From Gemmobacter aquarius (GTDB lineage Bacteria; Pseudomonadota; Alphaproteobacteria; Rhodobacterales; Rhodobacteraceae), in assembly GCF_003060865.1 (NCBI RefSeq), contig NZ_CP028918.1, positions 194,001 to 258,000 on the forward strand: a DNA stretch of 64,000 nucleotides, in the 5' to 3' direction. Position 1 is the first letter of the stretch. Each line of letters begins with the position of its first letter. A program made the position numbers and the translations under genes. The notes under the pieces are model-generated. The model was not told the origin of the DNA, made no database searches, and saw only the letters and a program-made list of their open reading frames with translations. This document shows, in pieces, positions 38,862 through 48,954 of this stretch.

Positions 38862-40379
38862 ATGACCAATTTCAAACCCGTTGTGCTGTGCATCCTTGAC
38901 GGTTGGGGCCTGTCGGATGTGACTGCGGGGAATGCGCCTGCCTTGGCGGATGTGCCGAATTTCCGGCGGCTGATGGCGACTTGCCCCAATGCCACGCTGG
39001 TGACGCATGGGCCGGATGTGGGGCTGCCCACGGGGCAGATGGGAAATTCCGAGGTCGGGCACACAAATATCGGCGCGGGGCGCGTGGTGGCGATGGACCT
39101 TGGCGCGATCGACCTTGCGATCGAGGACGGGTCTTTTGCGGTGAACGAGGCGCTGCTGGCCTTTGTGGCCAAGCTGAAGGCGAGCGGCGGGGCGGCGCAT
39201 CTGATGGGCGTGATCTCGAACGGGGGGGTGCACGGGCATATCGTGCATGTGCTGGCGGCGGCGCGTGCGATCACTGCGCTGGGCGTGCCGGTCTGGCTGC
39301 ATGCGGTGACCGACGGGCGCGATGTGGCACCGAGTTCGGCTGCAGGGTTCATCGACGAGCTGGTCGCGGGCCTGCCTGCGGGGGCGCGGGTGGCGACGGT
39401 GATCGGGCGCTATTGGGCGATGGACCGCGACAACCGCTGGGACCGCGTGGGCCGCGCCTTTGGCGCGATGGTGCGCGGGACGGGCGAGGTTGCGGCCGAT
39501 GCGGCGGCGGCGGTGGCGGCATCTTATGCCAAGGGCGAGACGGACGAGTTCGTGGCCCCGACGGTGATTGGCGATTACGCGGGGATGCGCGACGGGGACG
39601 GGGTGTTTTGCCTGAACTTCCGCGCCGACCGGTCGCGCGAGATTTTGGCTGCGCTGGGCGATCCGGCCTTTGCGGATTTCGAGACGGGCAAGCGCCCTGC
39701 CTTGGCGGCGATGCTGGGGATGGTGGAATACTCCGACGCGCATAACGCCTATATGCAGACGGCTTACCCCAAGCGGGCGATCCCGAACACGCTGGGCGAA
39801 TGGGTGGCGGCGGCGGGGCGCACGCAGTTCCGGCTGGCCGAGACCGAGAAGTATCCGCATGTGACGTTTTTCCTGAACGGGGGCCGCGAGGTGCCGTTCG
39901 AGGGCGAGGCGCGCGCGATGCCGAAATCGCCGAAGGTGGCGACCTATGACTTGCAGCCCGAAATGAGCGCGGGCGAGGTTTCGGATCATTTGGTGCAGGC
40001 GATCGAGCATGGCTACGATCTGATCGTGGTGAATTTCGCCAATCCCGACATGGTGGGGCATACCGGCGATCTGGGGGCCGCGATCAAGGCCTGCGAGGCG
40101 GTGGACCGCGGGCTTGGCCGTGCCTTGGCTGCGCTGGAGGCTGCGGGCGGCGCTATGGTGGTCTGTGCCGACCATGGCAATTGCGAGATGATGATCGACC
40201 CCGTGACGGGCGGGCCGCATACCGCGCATACGACCAATCCGGTGCCGGTGATCCTGTTCGGCGGGCCTGCGGGGGCGGTGTTGCGCGGTGGGCGGCTGGC
40301 CGACCTTGCGCCGACCGTGCTGGGGTTGATGGGGTTGCCCTTGCCGCCCGAGATGACCGGACGCAGCCTGATCGCATGA
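38862..40379 (+). CDS. gpmI: 2,3-bisphosphoglycerate-independent phosphoglycerate mutase
   Basis: Glycolytic enzyme interconverting 3- and 2-phosphoglycerate, 505 aa. Two-manganese active site: nucleophile S63 in GNSEVGH, with metal ligands in LDGWG (Asp) and CADHGNCE. GAGGGG lies seven bases before the ATG. Overlaps the envC-like gene by four bases. Confidence 0.96.
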   Translation: MTNFKPVVLCILDGWGLSDVTAGNAPALADVPNFRRLMATCPNATLVTHGPDVGLPTGQMGNSEVGHTNIGAGRVVAMDLGAIDLAIEDGSFAVNEALLAFVAKLKASGGAAHLMGVISNGGVHGHIVHVLAAARAITALGVPVWLHAVTDGRDVAPSSAAGFIDELVAGLPAGARVATVIGRYWAMDRDNRWDRVGRAFGAMVRGTGEVAADAAAAVAASYAKGETDEFVAPTVIGDYAGMRDGDGVFCLNFRADRSREILAALGDPAFADFETGKRPALAAMLGMVEYSDAHNAYMQTAYPKRAIPNTLGEWVAAAGRTQFRLAETEKYPHVTFFLNGGREVPFEGEARAMPKSPKVATYDLQPEMSAGEVSDHLVQAIEHGYDLIVVNFANPDMVGHTGDLGAAIKACEAVDRGLGRALAALEAAGGAMVVCADHGNCEMMIDPVTGGPHTAHTTNPVPVILFGGPAGAVLRGGRLADLAPTVLGLMGLPLPPEMTGRSLIA

Positions 40380-41485
40380 TCCTTCGTATTGCTGCCCTGT
40401 TGGTCTGCCTTGCTGCGCCGGTTGTGGCGCAGGGCGTGGCCGATCAGGCGGCGGAGGCTGCGGCCGATCTGCAAAAGGCGGTGACGGCGCTCCAGACGGC
40501 CGAGGGCGGCAAGGACCGCGTGGCGGCGCTGACCCAGACGATCGCGGCCTATGAAAGCGGGCTTGGCGTGCTGCGCGAGGCTTTGCGTCAGGCGAGCCTG
40601 CGCGAGACGGAGCTTTCTTTGCAGTTCAACGCGCAGCGCGAGCGGATCGGGCAGTTGGTGGCGGTTCTGGCGCAGCTTGAAGCGGAACCGGGGCCGCTGC
40701 TCATGCTGCATCCTTCGGGGCCGCTGGGCACGGTGCGGTCGGGGATGATGCTGGCCGATGTGACGCCCGCGCTGCAGGGCGAGGCGATGCGGCTGAAGGG
40801 CGAGTTGCAGGAGTTGCGCGACCTGCGCGATTTGCAGCTTGCGGCGGGCGATACGCTGGCGCGGGGGCTTCAGGCGGCGCAAGCGGCGCGGTCGGCGCTT
40901 TCGCAGGCGATTTCGGAGCGCACGCAACTGCCGCGCGGCTTTGCCGAAGACCCCGACGAATTGCGCCGGTTGCTGGAGAGTGCGGATACGCTGGATGCCT
41001 TTGCGTCGGGCCTCGCGCCGGTCGAGGATGACGAGAATTACTTCATCACCGCCAAGGGCCGCTTGCCGCTGCCGGTCGTGGGGTCGGTGTTGCGCCGCCC
41101 CGGCGAGGCGGATGCGGCGGGGGTGGCGCGGCCGGGGTTGACGCTGTCGGTCAGGCCGCGCGCACTGGTCACGGCGCCATGGCCTTCGACGATACGGTAT
41201 CTGGGGCCGCTGCTCGACTACGGAAATGTGATCATCCTGGAGCCGGGGGGGCGCTATCTGTTGGTTATTGCCGGGCTTGAGACCGTGTATGGAGAAGTGG
41301 GCGAGGTGGTTTCTGCCGGCGCGCCGCTTGGCCTGATGGGGGGGACCGATCCGACGCTTGCCGATCTGTTGTCGGTGTCGGAAGATGGTGGTGGCGTGCG
41401 CGAGACGGAAACGCTTTATATGGAATTGCGGCAAGGGGCCGATCCGGTGAACCCGGAAGACTGGTTCACCGTAGGAAGGGATTGA
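40376..41485 (+). CDS. envC: Murein hydrolase activator, EnvC family
   Basis: 369 aa: signal peptide (to about AAPVVAQ), a long coiled coil (about 20-210), and a C-terminal LytM/M23 fold. The histidines of active LytM endopeptidases are missing (the expected metal positions read LDYGNVIILEPGGRYLLVIAG), as in EnvC, which activates amidases during division and does not cut the wall itself. The ATG overlaps the gpmI stop (ATGA). ctpA follows at once. Confidence 0.88.
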   Translation: MILRIAALLVCLAAPVVAQGVADQAAEAAADLQKAVTALQTAEGGKDRVAALTQTIAAYESGLGVLREALRQASLRETELSLQFNAQRERIGQLVAVLAQLEAEPGPLLMLHPSGPLGTVRSGMMLADVTPALQGEAMRLKGELQELRDLRDLQLAAGDTLARGLQAAQAARSALSQAISERTQLPRGFAEDPDELRRLLESADTLDAFASGLAPVEDDENYFITAKGRLPLPVVGSVLRRPGEADAAGVARPGLTLSVRPRALVTAPWPSTIRYLGPLLDYGNVIILEPGGRYLLVIAGLETVYGEVGEVVSAGAPLGLMGGTDPTLADLLSVSEDGGGVRETETLYMELRQGADPVNPEDWFTVGRD

Positions 41486-41490
41486 GGCGG

Positions 41491-42837
41491 ATGAAGAAGT
41501 TTGTGATGGCCGCGCTGGGCGGCACCGTTGCCGGCGCGCTTTTGACGACGCAGGTCGCCGGTCCGCTGATCGCCCAGGAAGCCGAAAAGAGCACCTCGGT
41601 TTACGAGCAGCTTGACCTGTTTGGCGACATCTTCGAGCGGGTGCGCGGGCAATATGTCGAGGAGGTGGACAGCGAAAAGCTGATCCAGGCGGCAATCAAC
41701 GGGATGCTGACATCGCTCGACCCGCATTCGAGCTATATGGCGCCCGACGATTTTGCCGACATGCAGGTGCAGACGCGGGGTGAATTCGGCGGCCTTGGCA
41801 TCGAGGTGACGCAGGAAGAGGGCTATATCAAGGTCGTCTCGCCCATGGACGGCACGCCTGCCGACAAGGCCGGGATCAAGGCGGGCGATTTCATCACGCA
41901 GGTCAACGGCGAAAGCACGATGGGGCTGAACCTTGACGAGGCCGTGGACAAGATGCGCGGGCCTGTCGGTTCGGAGATCATCCTGACCATCGTGCGCGAG
42001 GGGACCGAAGACCCGTTCGACGTGTCGCTGATCCGCGACACGATCAAGGTGACGGCGGTCAAGGGCCGCACGGTCGGTCAGACAGTTGTGCTGCGGGTGT
42101 CGACGTTCAACGACCAGACGACTCCGGGCCTCGAGGCCGAGTTGAAGAAGGGTGTCGAAGCACTGGGCGGGCTGGACAACGTGGAAGGCTTCGTCATCGA
42201 TCTTCGCAACAATCCGGGCGGTTTGCTGACCGAAGCGATCAACGTGTCGGACGCTTTCCTTGAAAAGGGCGAGATCGTTTCGACGCGGGGCCGCAACCCG
42301 CAGGACGGCGAGCGGTTCAACGCGACGCCGGGCGATCTGACCAAGGGCAAGCCTGTGGTGGTGCTGATCAACGGCGGGTCGGCATCGGCGTCGGAAATCG
42401 TGACGGGGGCCTTGCAGGACCATCACCGCGCCATCGTGGTGGGCACCAAGAGCTTTGGCAAAGGGTCGGTGCAGACCGTGGTGCCGCTGCGCGGGCAGGG
42501 CGCGATGCGCCTGACCACGGCGCGGTATTACACGCCGTCGGGCCGGTCGATCCAGGCTTTGGGGGTGATGCCGGATATCGTGGTGAACCAGCCGAAGGCC
42601 GTCGATCCGGCGACCGAAGCCGGACCCGAGGTCAACGCGCAAGGCGGGCGGACCGAGGCCGATCTGCGTGGCATCCTGTCGAACGATTCGATGACCGAGG
42701 ACGAGCGCAAGTTGCTGGAAGAGGAACGCGCCAAGGTGGAAGAGGCGGCCAAGCTGCGCGACGAGGATTACCAGCTTGCCTATGCCGTCGACATCATCCA
42801 CGGGCTGTCGACCGTGGCGCAGGCCCAGCAGCCGTGA
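41491..42837 (+). CDS. ctpA: Carboxy-terminal processing protease (S41)
   Basis: Periplasmic serine protease, 448 aa. Signal sequence, N-terminal helices, a PDZ domain (about 95-175, GGLGIEV) and the S41 catalytic core with Ser in GGSASASEI and Lys in SFGKGSVQT. Such proteases trim wall hydrolases and other envelope proteins and often sit with envC-type activators, as here. The ATG at 41491 is preferred over a TTG at 41482. Confidence 0.94.
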   Translation: MKKFVMAALGGTVAGALLTTQVAGPLIAQEAEKSTSVYEQLDLFGDIFERVRGQYVEEVDSEKLIQAAINGMLTSLDPHSSYMAPDDFADMQVQTRGEFGGLGIEVTQEEGYIKVVSPMDGTPADKAGIKAGDFITQVNGESTMGLNLDEAVDKMRGPVGSEIILTIVREGTEDPFDVSLIRDTIKVTAVKGRTVGQTVVLRVSTFNDQTTPGLEAELKKGVEALGGLDNVEGFVIDLRNNPGGLLTEAINVSDAFLEKGEIVSTRGRNPQDGERFNATPGDLTKGKPVVVLINGGSASASEIVTGALQDHHRAIVVGTKSFGKGSVQTVVPLRGQGAMRLTTARYYTPSGRSIQALGVMPDIVVNQPKAVDPATEAGPEVNAQGGRTEADLRGILSNDSMTEDERKLLEEERAKVEEAAKLRDEDYQLAYAVDIIHGLSTVAQAQQP

Positions 42838-42844
42838 CCGGAGC

Positions 42845-42866
42845 GGCCGCCCCCTGCGGGGCGGCC
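42845..42866 (+). terminator. Hairpin between ctpA and rppH
   Basis: 9-bp perfect stem GGCCGCCCC / GGGGCGGCC with loop CTGC, then CCCATTT. It begins seven bases after the ctpA stop. Weak T-run, so termination may be partial. Confidence 0.6.
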
Positions 42867-42886
42867 CCCATTTGGAAAGTGCTGCG

Positions 42887-43363
42887 ATGACCTTATCCGA
42901 CCTGCCCTATCGCCCCTGCGTGGGGATTGTTCTTATCAATGCGAAGGGCGAGATTTTCGCAGGCCAGCGGCTGGATTCGACTGCCGAGGCCTGGCAGATG
43001 CCGCAGGGCGGGATCGATCCGGGCGAAAAGCCGCGCGAGGCGGCGTTGCGCGAGTTGTGGGAAGAAACCGGTGTCACCGCCGATCTGGTCGAATTCGTCG
43101 CCAAGACCGAGGATTGGGTGACCTATGACCTGCCGCCGGACTTGCTGGGCAAGGTCTGGGGCGGCAAGTATCGCGGACAGCGGCAAAAGTGGTTCCTGTT
43201 CCGCTTTCTGGGTTCGGACGACGCGATACGCATTGCCACCGAGCACCCAGAGTTCAGCCGCTGGCGCTGGATCGGCGCCGACGAGATGGTTGCCGCGATC
43301 GTGCCGTTCAAGCGGTCGGTCTATGAGCAGGTGGTCGTGGCGTTCCGGCCCTATCTGGCCTGA
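42887..43363 (+). CDS. rppH: RNA pyrophosphohydrolase RppH
   Basis: 158-aa Nudix enzyme that removes pyrophosphate from mRNA 5' ends and starts decay. The Nudix box G-x5-E-x7-REUxEExGU reads [23 protein letters not shown] in two overlapping parts. The C-terminal half with [12 protein letters not shown] matches RppH rather than other Nudix proteins. GGAAAG lies seven bases before the ATG. Confidence 0.93.
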   Translation: MTLSDLPYRPCVGIVLINAKGEIFAGQRLDSTAEAWQMPQGGIDPGEKPREAALRELWEETGVTADLVEFVAKTEDWVTYDLPPDLLGKVWGGKYRGQRQKWFLFRFLGSDDAIRIATEHPEFSRWRWIGADEMVAAIVPFKRSVYEQVVVAFRPYLA

Positions 43364-43390
43364 TCCTTTCCGGGCGGTGATCTGGCGGAG

Positions 43391-43478
43391 CGGCCCATTG
43401 GGGCCGCGAGCGATATCTCGCGCTTGCGCGCTCGGGCGTTAGGGGGGCTCGCCCCCCTCTTGCCGCGTGCCGCGGCAA
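43391..43478. terminator. Cluster of hairpins between convergent rppH and the oxidoreductase
   Basis: CGGCCC/GGGCCG (43391-43406), GCGAG/CTCGC (43406-43421), AGGGGGGC/GCCCCCCT (43441-43458) and TTGCCGCG/CGCGGCAA (43460-43478) follow one another. All are perfect stems and work on either strand. CGGAGGATATTT follows at 43486-43497. Confidence 0.6.
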
Positions 43479-43516
43479 TTCACCCCGGAGGATATTTGAC
43501 GGCAGAAAATGCCGGA

Positions 43517-44557
43517 TCAGCGGGTTGTGGCGGGAGTGGCGAGAAGGTCTTGCACCAGCGGGATGACTTTTTCGCCATAGAGGCGGATGCCTTCGAGCAG
43601 GGTTTCATGTGGCATGGGGCCGGTGGCGTATTTCATGTCGAAGCGGGTGACGCCGAGGTCTGACATGGCCCTGGCGATCTTGCGGGCCACGGTTTCGGGT
43701 GCGCCGACATAGAGCGAGCCTTGGGTCACCTCGTCCATGAAGCGTTCGGGGGTGACGGAGGGCCAGCCGCGCTCGGCGCCTATGCGGTCGAACATCGCCT
43801 TGTAATGCGGCCAGAGCTGTTCGGCGGCGAGTTCGTCGGTGGCGGCGACATGGCCGGGAGAGTGGATGCCGATGGGCTTTGCACGGCGGCCAAGCTGGGC
43901 GCAGGCGCGGTGGTAGAGATCGACATAGGGTTTGAAGCGGCGCGGGTCGCCGCCGATGATGGCGAGCATCATCTGCAGGTCCTGCCGCACCACCCGTACG
44001 ACCGATTCGGGGCTGCCGCCCACGCCGACCCAGACCTGAAGCCCTGCGCCAAGGGTGGGAAAGACCTTTTGCGCGGTGAGGGGCGCGCGGGTTTGGCCGG
44101 ACCATGTGACGGTTTCATCGCGCACGAGGCGGGCGAAGAGGTCGAGCTTTTCTTCGAACAGCCGTTCGTAATCGTCGAGCGCATAGCCGAAGAGCGGGAA
44201 GCTTTCGGTGAAGGAGCCACGCCCGAGGATCACCTCGGCCCGGCCGTCCGAGATGGCGTTGAGCGTGGAAAACCGCTGGAAGACGCGGACAGGATCGTCG
44301 GACGAAAGCACGGTGACCGCCGAGCCGAGGCGGATGCGGCTTGTCTTGGCGGCGATGGCGGCGAGGAGGATTTCGGGCGAGGAGATCGCGAAATCCGCGC
44401 GGTGATGTTCGCCAAGGCCAAGGAAATGCACGCCCAACTCGTCGGCGAGGACGCCTTGGGCGACCACATCGCGCAACACCTGATCATGCGGTTTCAGCTG
44501 CCCGTCGGGACCGAAGGAGGTGTCACCGAAGGTGTCGAGGCCGAGTTCGATCTGCAT
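43517..44557 (-). CDS. LLM-class flavin-dependent oxidoreductase
   Basis: 346-aa luciferase-like monooxygenase fold (TIM barrel, FMNH2-dependent). Typical segments are GLGEHHRADFAISSPEIL near the flavin site, RIRLGSAVTVLSSDDPVRV, and GPMPHETLLEGIRLYGEKVIP at the C-terminus. AAGGA lies five bases before the ATG at 44557. Subfamily members act on varied small molecules, so the substrate is unknown. Single gene, with a hairpin array upstream. Confidence 0.87.
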   Translation of the reverse strand: MQIELGLDTFGDTSFGPDGQLKPHDQVLRDVVAQGVLADELGVHFLGLGEHHRADFAISSPEILLAAIAAKTSRIRLGSAVTVLSSDDPVRVFQRFSTLNAISDGRAEVILGRGSFTESFPLFGYALDDYERLFEEKLDLFARLVRDETVTWSGQTRAPLTAQKVFPTLGAGLQVWVGVGGSPESVVRVVRQDLQMMLAIIGGDPRRFKPYVDLYHRACAQLGRRAKPIGIHSPGHVAATDELAAEQLWPHYKAMFDRIGAERGWPSVTPERFMDEVTQGSLYVGAPETVARKIARAMSDLGVTRFDMKYATGPMPHETLLEGIRLYGEKVIPLVQDLLATPATTR

Positions 44558-44638
44558 GATTTTCCTTTCGCAAGGCCCGAGGATAGGCGCAATCGGCACG
44601 GATTTACAGACTTAGCCGTTTGGAACACAGGCCGCGGG

Positions 44639-44740
44639 CGCCCGGGACTTTTCCTGAAAAGTCCCGGGCGGGGGCCGGAAAATCTTTGGCAAAGATTTTC
44701 CGGCGAGGGGGAGGGGCAAAATCCTTCTGGAAGGATTTTG
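44639..44740. repeat. Array of three long perfect hairpins
   Basis: Three hairpins in a row: a 15-bp stem at 44639-44653/44656-44670 around CCCGGGACTTTTC; a 15-bp stem at 44674-44688/44690-44704 around GGAAAATCTTTG; and an 11-bp stem CAAAATCCTTC/GAAGGATTTTG at 44717-44740. Between the starts of two minus-strand genes there is no obvious need for three terminators. Resembles the arrays at 51187 and 59940 but with other loops. Confidence 0.85.
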
Positions 44741-44749
44741 GCGCGGCGG

Positions 44750-45511
44750 TCAGGCCACATCGCGCATTTGCAGCTGGCTGCCAGCGCCGGATTTCACCTC
44801 GAAGCGGCTGATCTTGCGGACGAGGTCGGAGAGTTTGGCGCTGCCATAGGTGCGGGTGTCGAAATCGGGATTGGCTTGGGTGATATACTGGCCGACCTGA
44901 CCCAGCGAATACCATTCGCCATCGGGGTCGATGGCGCGCATGGCGGCGACGATCAGGGGGATCGCCTTGGCCGGAGGTTCCTTGCCGCCGCTTTGCGGTT
45001 TGGGTTCGGTTGGTTCGCTGCGGGCGGCGCTGCGCGGGGCGGGGTCGGCCTGCGGTTCGGGCTCATCGGGCGAGCCGAGGTTTTCGACGTAGATGAAACG
45101 TTTGCAGGCCTGCCGAAAGGCTTCGGGCGTTTTCTTTTCGCCGATGCCGAACACGTCGAGCCCCTGTTCGCGGATGCGGGCGGCCAGCCTTGTGAAATCG
45201 CTGTCGGAGGAGACGAGGACGAAGCCGTCGAACAGGCCCGAGTGCAGGAAATCCATCGCCGCGATGACAAGCCCTATGTCCGAGGCGTTCTTGCCCTTGG
45301 TGTTGGAGAACTGCTGGTCGGCGACGAGGCCGAGGGCGGCCACCTTTTTCGCCCAGCCGCCGAGGCGTTGGGCGGACCAGTCGCCATAGATGCGGCGGAC
45401 CGATGCTTCGCCCAGACCGGCGATTTCCTCGAAGATCGCCTCGGCATAGCCCGATGGCACGTTGTCGGCGTCGATCAGCACGGCGAGGCGGGGGGCGCGG
45501 GGTTCGGGCAT
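44750..45511 (-). CDS. NYN-domain (LabA/DUF88) protein with OST-HTH/LOTUS domain
   Basis: 253 aa. N-terminal PIN-like NYN domain (about 1-145) with the acidic residues expected for a metal-dependent nuclease: LIDADNVP, the middle Asp in NASDIGLVI, and SSDSDF. A proline/acid-rich linker follows, then a C-terminal LOTUS-like winged helix (about 180-250), an RNA-binding module. This suggests an RNA-processing enzyme; the target is unknown. AAGGA lies seven bases before the ATG. Confidence 0.88.
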   Translation of the reverse strand: MPEPRAPRLAVLIDADNVPSGYAEAIFEEIAGLGEASVRRIYGDWSAQRLGGWAKKVAALGLVADQQFSNTKGKNASDIGLVIAAMDFLHSGLFDGFVLVSSDSDFTRLAARIREQGLDVFGIGEKKTPEAFRQACKRFIYVENLGSPDEPEPQADPAPRSAARSEPTEPKPQSGGKEPPAKAIPLIVAAMRAIDPDGEWYSLGQVGQYITQANPDFDTRTYGSAKLSDLVRKISRFEVKSGAGSQLQMRDVA

Positions 45512-45619
45512 TGGGTGTCCTTTGGGCCGTTTCGTCCTTTGTGACCCAAAGCGCGCGTGGGGGAAAGGCTGGCTTTCTTGATCCTGTGCAAGCGCAGGTC
45601 TGGCGGGGAGCGCGGCACA

Positions 45620-45645
45620 GGAACCCTGCCGGTCCCGGCGGGTTC
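45620..45645 (+). promoter_or_regulatory. Hairpin/palindrome upstream of the DUF2382 genes
   Basis: GAACCC-T-GCCGG-TC-CCGGC-GGGTTC is a near-perfect inverted repeat 32 bases before the first DUF2382 gene. The same bases also fit GGAAC-N18-TT, the general-stress sigma (EcfG/RpoE2) promoter pattern. Because the palindrome itself creates both halves, the promoter reading is weak. Confidence 0.35.
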
Positions 45646-45676
45646 ACTGGCCCTGTAACCTACGGGCGAGGACCGG

Positions 45677-46117
45677 ATGGGAGAGCGCGACAAGGACGAC
45701 GACGCGGTTTTGCCGCTGGCCGAGGAGCGGCTGGTCGTCGGAACGCGGCGGGTCGTTTCAGGTCGGGTGCGGTTGCGGGTGACGACCGAAACACTGGACG
45801 AGCCGGTGACGGCCGACCTGCGGGGCGAGACTGTAGAGGTGACGCGGGTTCCGGTGGACCGCGAGGTGGACGCGATGCCCGTGACGCGCGTCGAGGGCGA
45901 TGTGACCATCGTTCCGGTGGTCGAGGAGGTGCTGGTGGTCGAGCGGCGGCTTGTGCTGCGCGAGGAGATCCATCTGCGCCGCACAGCCACGGTCGAGACG
46001 TTTGCGACCAGCGTTCCGCTGCGCCAGCAGCGCGTGGTGATCGAGCGGGACGGCGAGGAGCCGTTCCTTTTGCCAATCAACATCAACCAAGAGGATGAGA
46101 GCGATGAGCGACTATGA
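45677..46117 (+). CDS. DUF2382 (YsnF/AvaK domain) stress protein
   Basis: 146-aa soluble, acidic protein made almost wholly of the DUF2382 domain, with repeated beta-strand pattern (LPLAEERLVVGTRRVVSGRV, VVVERRLVLREEIHL). The family is named from stress-induced YsnF and AvaK; its biochemical role is unknown. GAGG lies six bases before the ATG. The next gene, with the same domain, overlaps its end by 14 bases. Confidence 0.85.
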   Translation: MGERDKDDDAVLPLAEERLVVGTRRVVSGRVRLRVTTETLDEPVTADLRGETVEVTRVPVDREVDAMPVTRVEGDVTIVPVVEEVLVVERRLVLREEIHLRRTATVETFATSVPLRQQRVVIERDGEEPFLLPININQEDESDERL

Positions 46118-47216
46118 TGATGGATCGGTAGCACTCGGTTCGGCCCGCAGCACGATTGTGACGGGCTTTTTCGACAGCCGGGCCGAGGCGGAAAGTGCAG
46201 CCGAGCGGCTGCGCGCCCTGGGTCTGGGCGGGCAGGTGCAGGTGACCGAAGGGGCGGGCGGGCCAGCGATGTCGGACATCGAGGAGCGCGATGAACGCGG
46301 GTTTTTCGAGCGGCTGGGCGATTTCCTGTTCCCCGACGAGGACCGCAGCACCTATGCCGAAGGGCTGTCGCGCGGGGGCTATCTGGTCACGGCGACGGGG
46401 CTGACCTCGGCTTCTTACGACTTGGTGATGGATGCGCTGGAAGAGGCGGGCGCGGTCGATATCGACGAGCGGGCGGCAAGTTGGCGGTCGGAAGGCTGGA
46501 GCGGTGGCGCTGTGTCGTCGGATGAGAGCCGCGGGCTTTCGGGTTCGGCGGGAGTAGGGGCCGGAACCGGCTATGCGTCGGAGAATGTCGGCGGGTCGTC
46601 CTATGGGGCGGGCGCGGTTGGCGCGGGGCGTATGGGGTCGGAACTGGCGGGCGAGGGGCGGTCCGGTATGGGCAGCAGCGGTTCGGTTTCGGGGTCCGCG
46701 CTCGGGGCTTCGGGGTTGCGGTCTTCGGATAGCGACGAGACGGTGCCCATCGTCGAGGAGCGCTTGCGCGTCGGCAAGCGTGATACCAGCCACGGGCGGG
46801 TGCGCGTGCGGTCCTATGTGGTGGAAGAGCCGGTGACTGAAACGGTGCGGCTGGAGGAAGAGCGGGTCGAGGTCGACCGCCATCCGGTCGACCGTGCGGT
46901 TGGCGCGGGCGATGGCGACCTGTTCCGCGAGCGCAGCATCGAGGCCGAGGAATACCGCGAGGAAGCCGTGGTCTCGAAAGAGGCGCGCGTGGTCGAGGAG
47001 GTCGGGCTGCGCCGGACGCATGACAGCCACGAGGAAACCGTTTCCGACACGGTGCGGCGCACCGAGGTGGAAATCGATGACGGGCGCGGCGGCGACAGCC
47101 TGTCGGGTGGGTTCCGGTCGAGCCGTCCGGTGAGCGAGGTCGAGGCGGAATCGGGTATGGACGATGACGAGATCGACGCGACGGGTCTGACCGAGAGGGA
47201 CGTGAACCGTCCCTGA
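46104..47216 (+). CDS. DUF2382 protein with N-terminal GsiB/17M-like domain
   Basis: 370 aa. The N-terminal part (about 15-125) is a general-stress 17M-type alpha/beta domain (VTGFFDSRAEAESAAERLRALG). A Gly/Ser-rich linker (about 135-210) follows, then a DUF2382 domain (PIVEERLRVGKRDTSHGRV to VEEVGLRRTHDSHEETV), and an acidic tail. The ATG at 46104 is inside the preceding gene, suggesting coupled translation. The two genes look like a partial tandem duplication of the DUF2382 module. Confidence 0.82.
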   Translation: MSDYDDGSVALGSARSTIVTGFFDSRAEAESAAERLRALGLGGQVQVTEGAGGPAMSDIEERDERGFFERLGDFLFPDEDRSTYAEGLSRGGYLVTATGLTSASYDLVMDALEEAGAVDIDERAASWRSEGWSGGAVSSDESRGLSGSAGVGAGTGYASENVGGSSYGAGAVGAGRMGSELAGEGRSGMGSSGSVSGSALGASGLRSSDSDETVPIVEERLRVGKRDTSHGRVRVRSYVVEEPVTETVRLEEERVEVDRHPVDRAVGAGDGDLFRERSIEAEEYREEAVVSKEARVVEEVGLRRTHDSHEETVSDTVRRTEVEIDDGRGGDSLSGGFRSSRPVSEVEAESGMDDDEIDATGLTERDVNRP

Positions 47217-47219
47217 CGC

Positions 47220-47288
47220 CGTAGGGTGCGCCTTTACGGCGCACCCATCTTTGGCCCACGAAGGTGCGCCGTAAAGGCGCACCCTACG
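47220..47288. repeat. REP-like inverted repeat between convergent genes
   Basis: Two 26-base arms (47220-47245 and 47263-47288) are perfect reverse complements separated by 17 bases. Each arm is itself a hairpin GGTGCGCC-TTTAC-GGCGCACC next to CGTAGG. The GTAGGGTGCGCC core recalls dispersed repetitive extragenic palindromes known in many proteobacteria. It may also end both convergent transcripts. Confidence 0.85.
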
Positions 47289-47332
47289 CGGGGGTGGTTG
47301 GCGTGCGCCGGATCGGCGCTGCCGATTTCGGG

Positions 47333-48469
<1,137 letters not shown>

Positions 48470-48615
48470 GGGATGCTCCTGTCTTGGTTTGGTGGTAGGT
48501 TGCCCAAACACCGCAGGATTGCAACGTGTGAAACCGACAAGAACCGGTAACGGAACGAAGCGGGCGTTCGGGCGTTTGGCGAGGTTGGATGGCAAAAACA
48601 GCGGGAGACGGGACG

Positions 48616-48894
48616 ATGGGAAAGATGATGGTGGCGGTTGCGGTGGCCGCGCTTTTGGCCGGGTGCGAGCCGATGGGCGTGCCGGTTGCCGATGCGCCAA
48701 GCCCGAACACTTGCGGGGCCTATGACCTGCAATATCTGGTCGGATCGCCCGATACGGTGCTCGAGACGATACGGTTCAACAAGCCGCTGCGGGTCATTCA
48801 GGCGGGGTCGGCGGTGACGATGGATTACAACGCCGACCGTATCAACATCGAGCTGGACCGCTACCGGATGATTTCGCGGGTGTTCTGCGGGTAA
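48616..48894 (+). CDS. I78-family peptidase inhibitor lipoprotein
   Basis: 92 aa. Lipoprotein signal with lipobox LLAGC, then the I78 domain: C in NTCGAYDLQYLVG, the RVIQAGSAVTMDYNADRINIE core and C-terminal RVFCG. The family includes fungal and bacterial serine-protease inhibitors. It is likely held on the periplasmic side of a membrane and could protect against proteases. The ATG at 48616 follows GGGAGACGGGACG. Divergent from adhI. Confidence 0.88.
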   Translation: MGKMMVAVAVAALLAGCEPMGVPVADAPSPNTCGAYDLQYLVGSPDTVLETIRFNKPLRVIQAGSAVTMDYNADRINIELDRYRMISRVFCG

Positions 48895-48905
48895 CCTGTC
48901 ACAGA

Positions 48906-48935
48906 AAAAAGCCCCCGTTTGTGCGGGGGCTTTTT
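48906..48935. terminator. Bidirectional terminator
   Basis: 12-bp perfect stem AAAAAGCCCCCG / CGGGGGCTTTTT with a 6-base loop, placed between the convergent I78 and cytochrome c' genes. It has a T-run on both strands. Confidence 0.9.
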
Positions 48936-48954
48936 GGTCTGCGTTGCGTCAGTC

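Noticed and set aside
45620..45644. EcfG/RpoE2 promoter as a firm call
   Set aside because: The match is created by the arms of an inverted repeat and there is no independent -10 evidence; kept only as a weak option.
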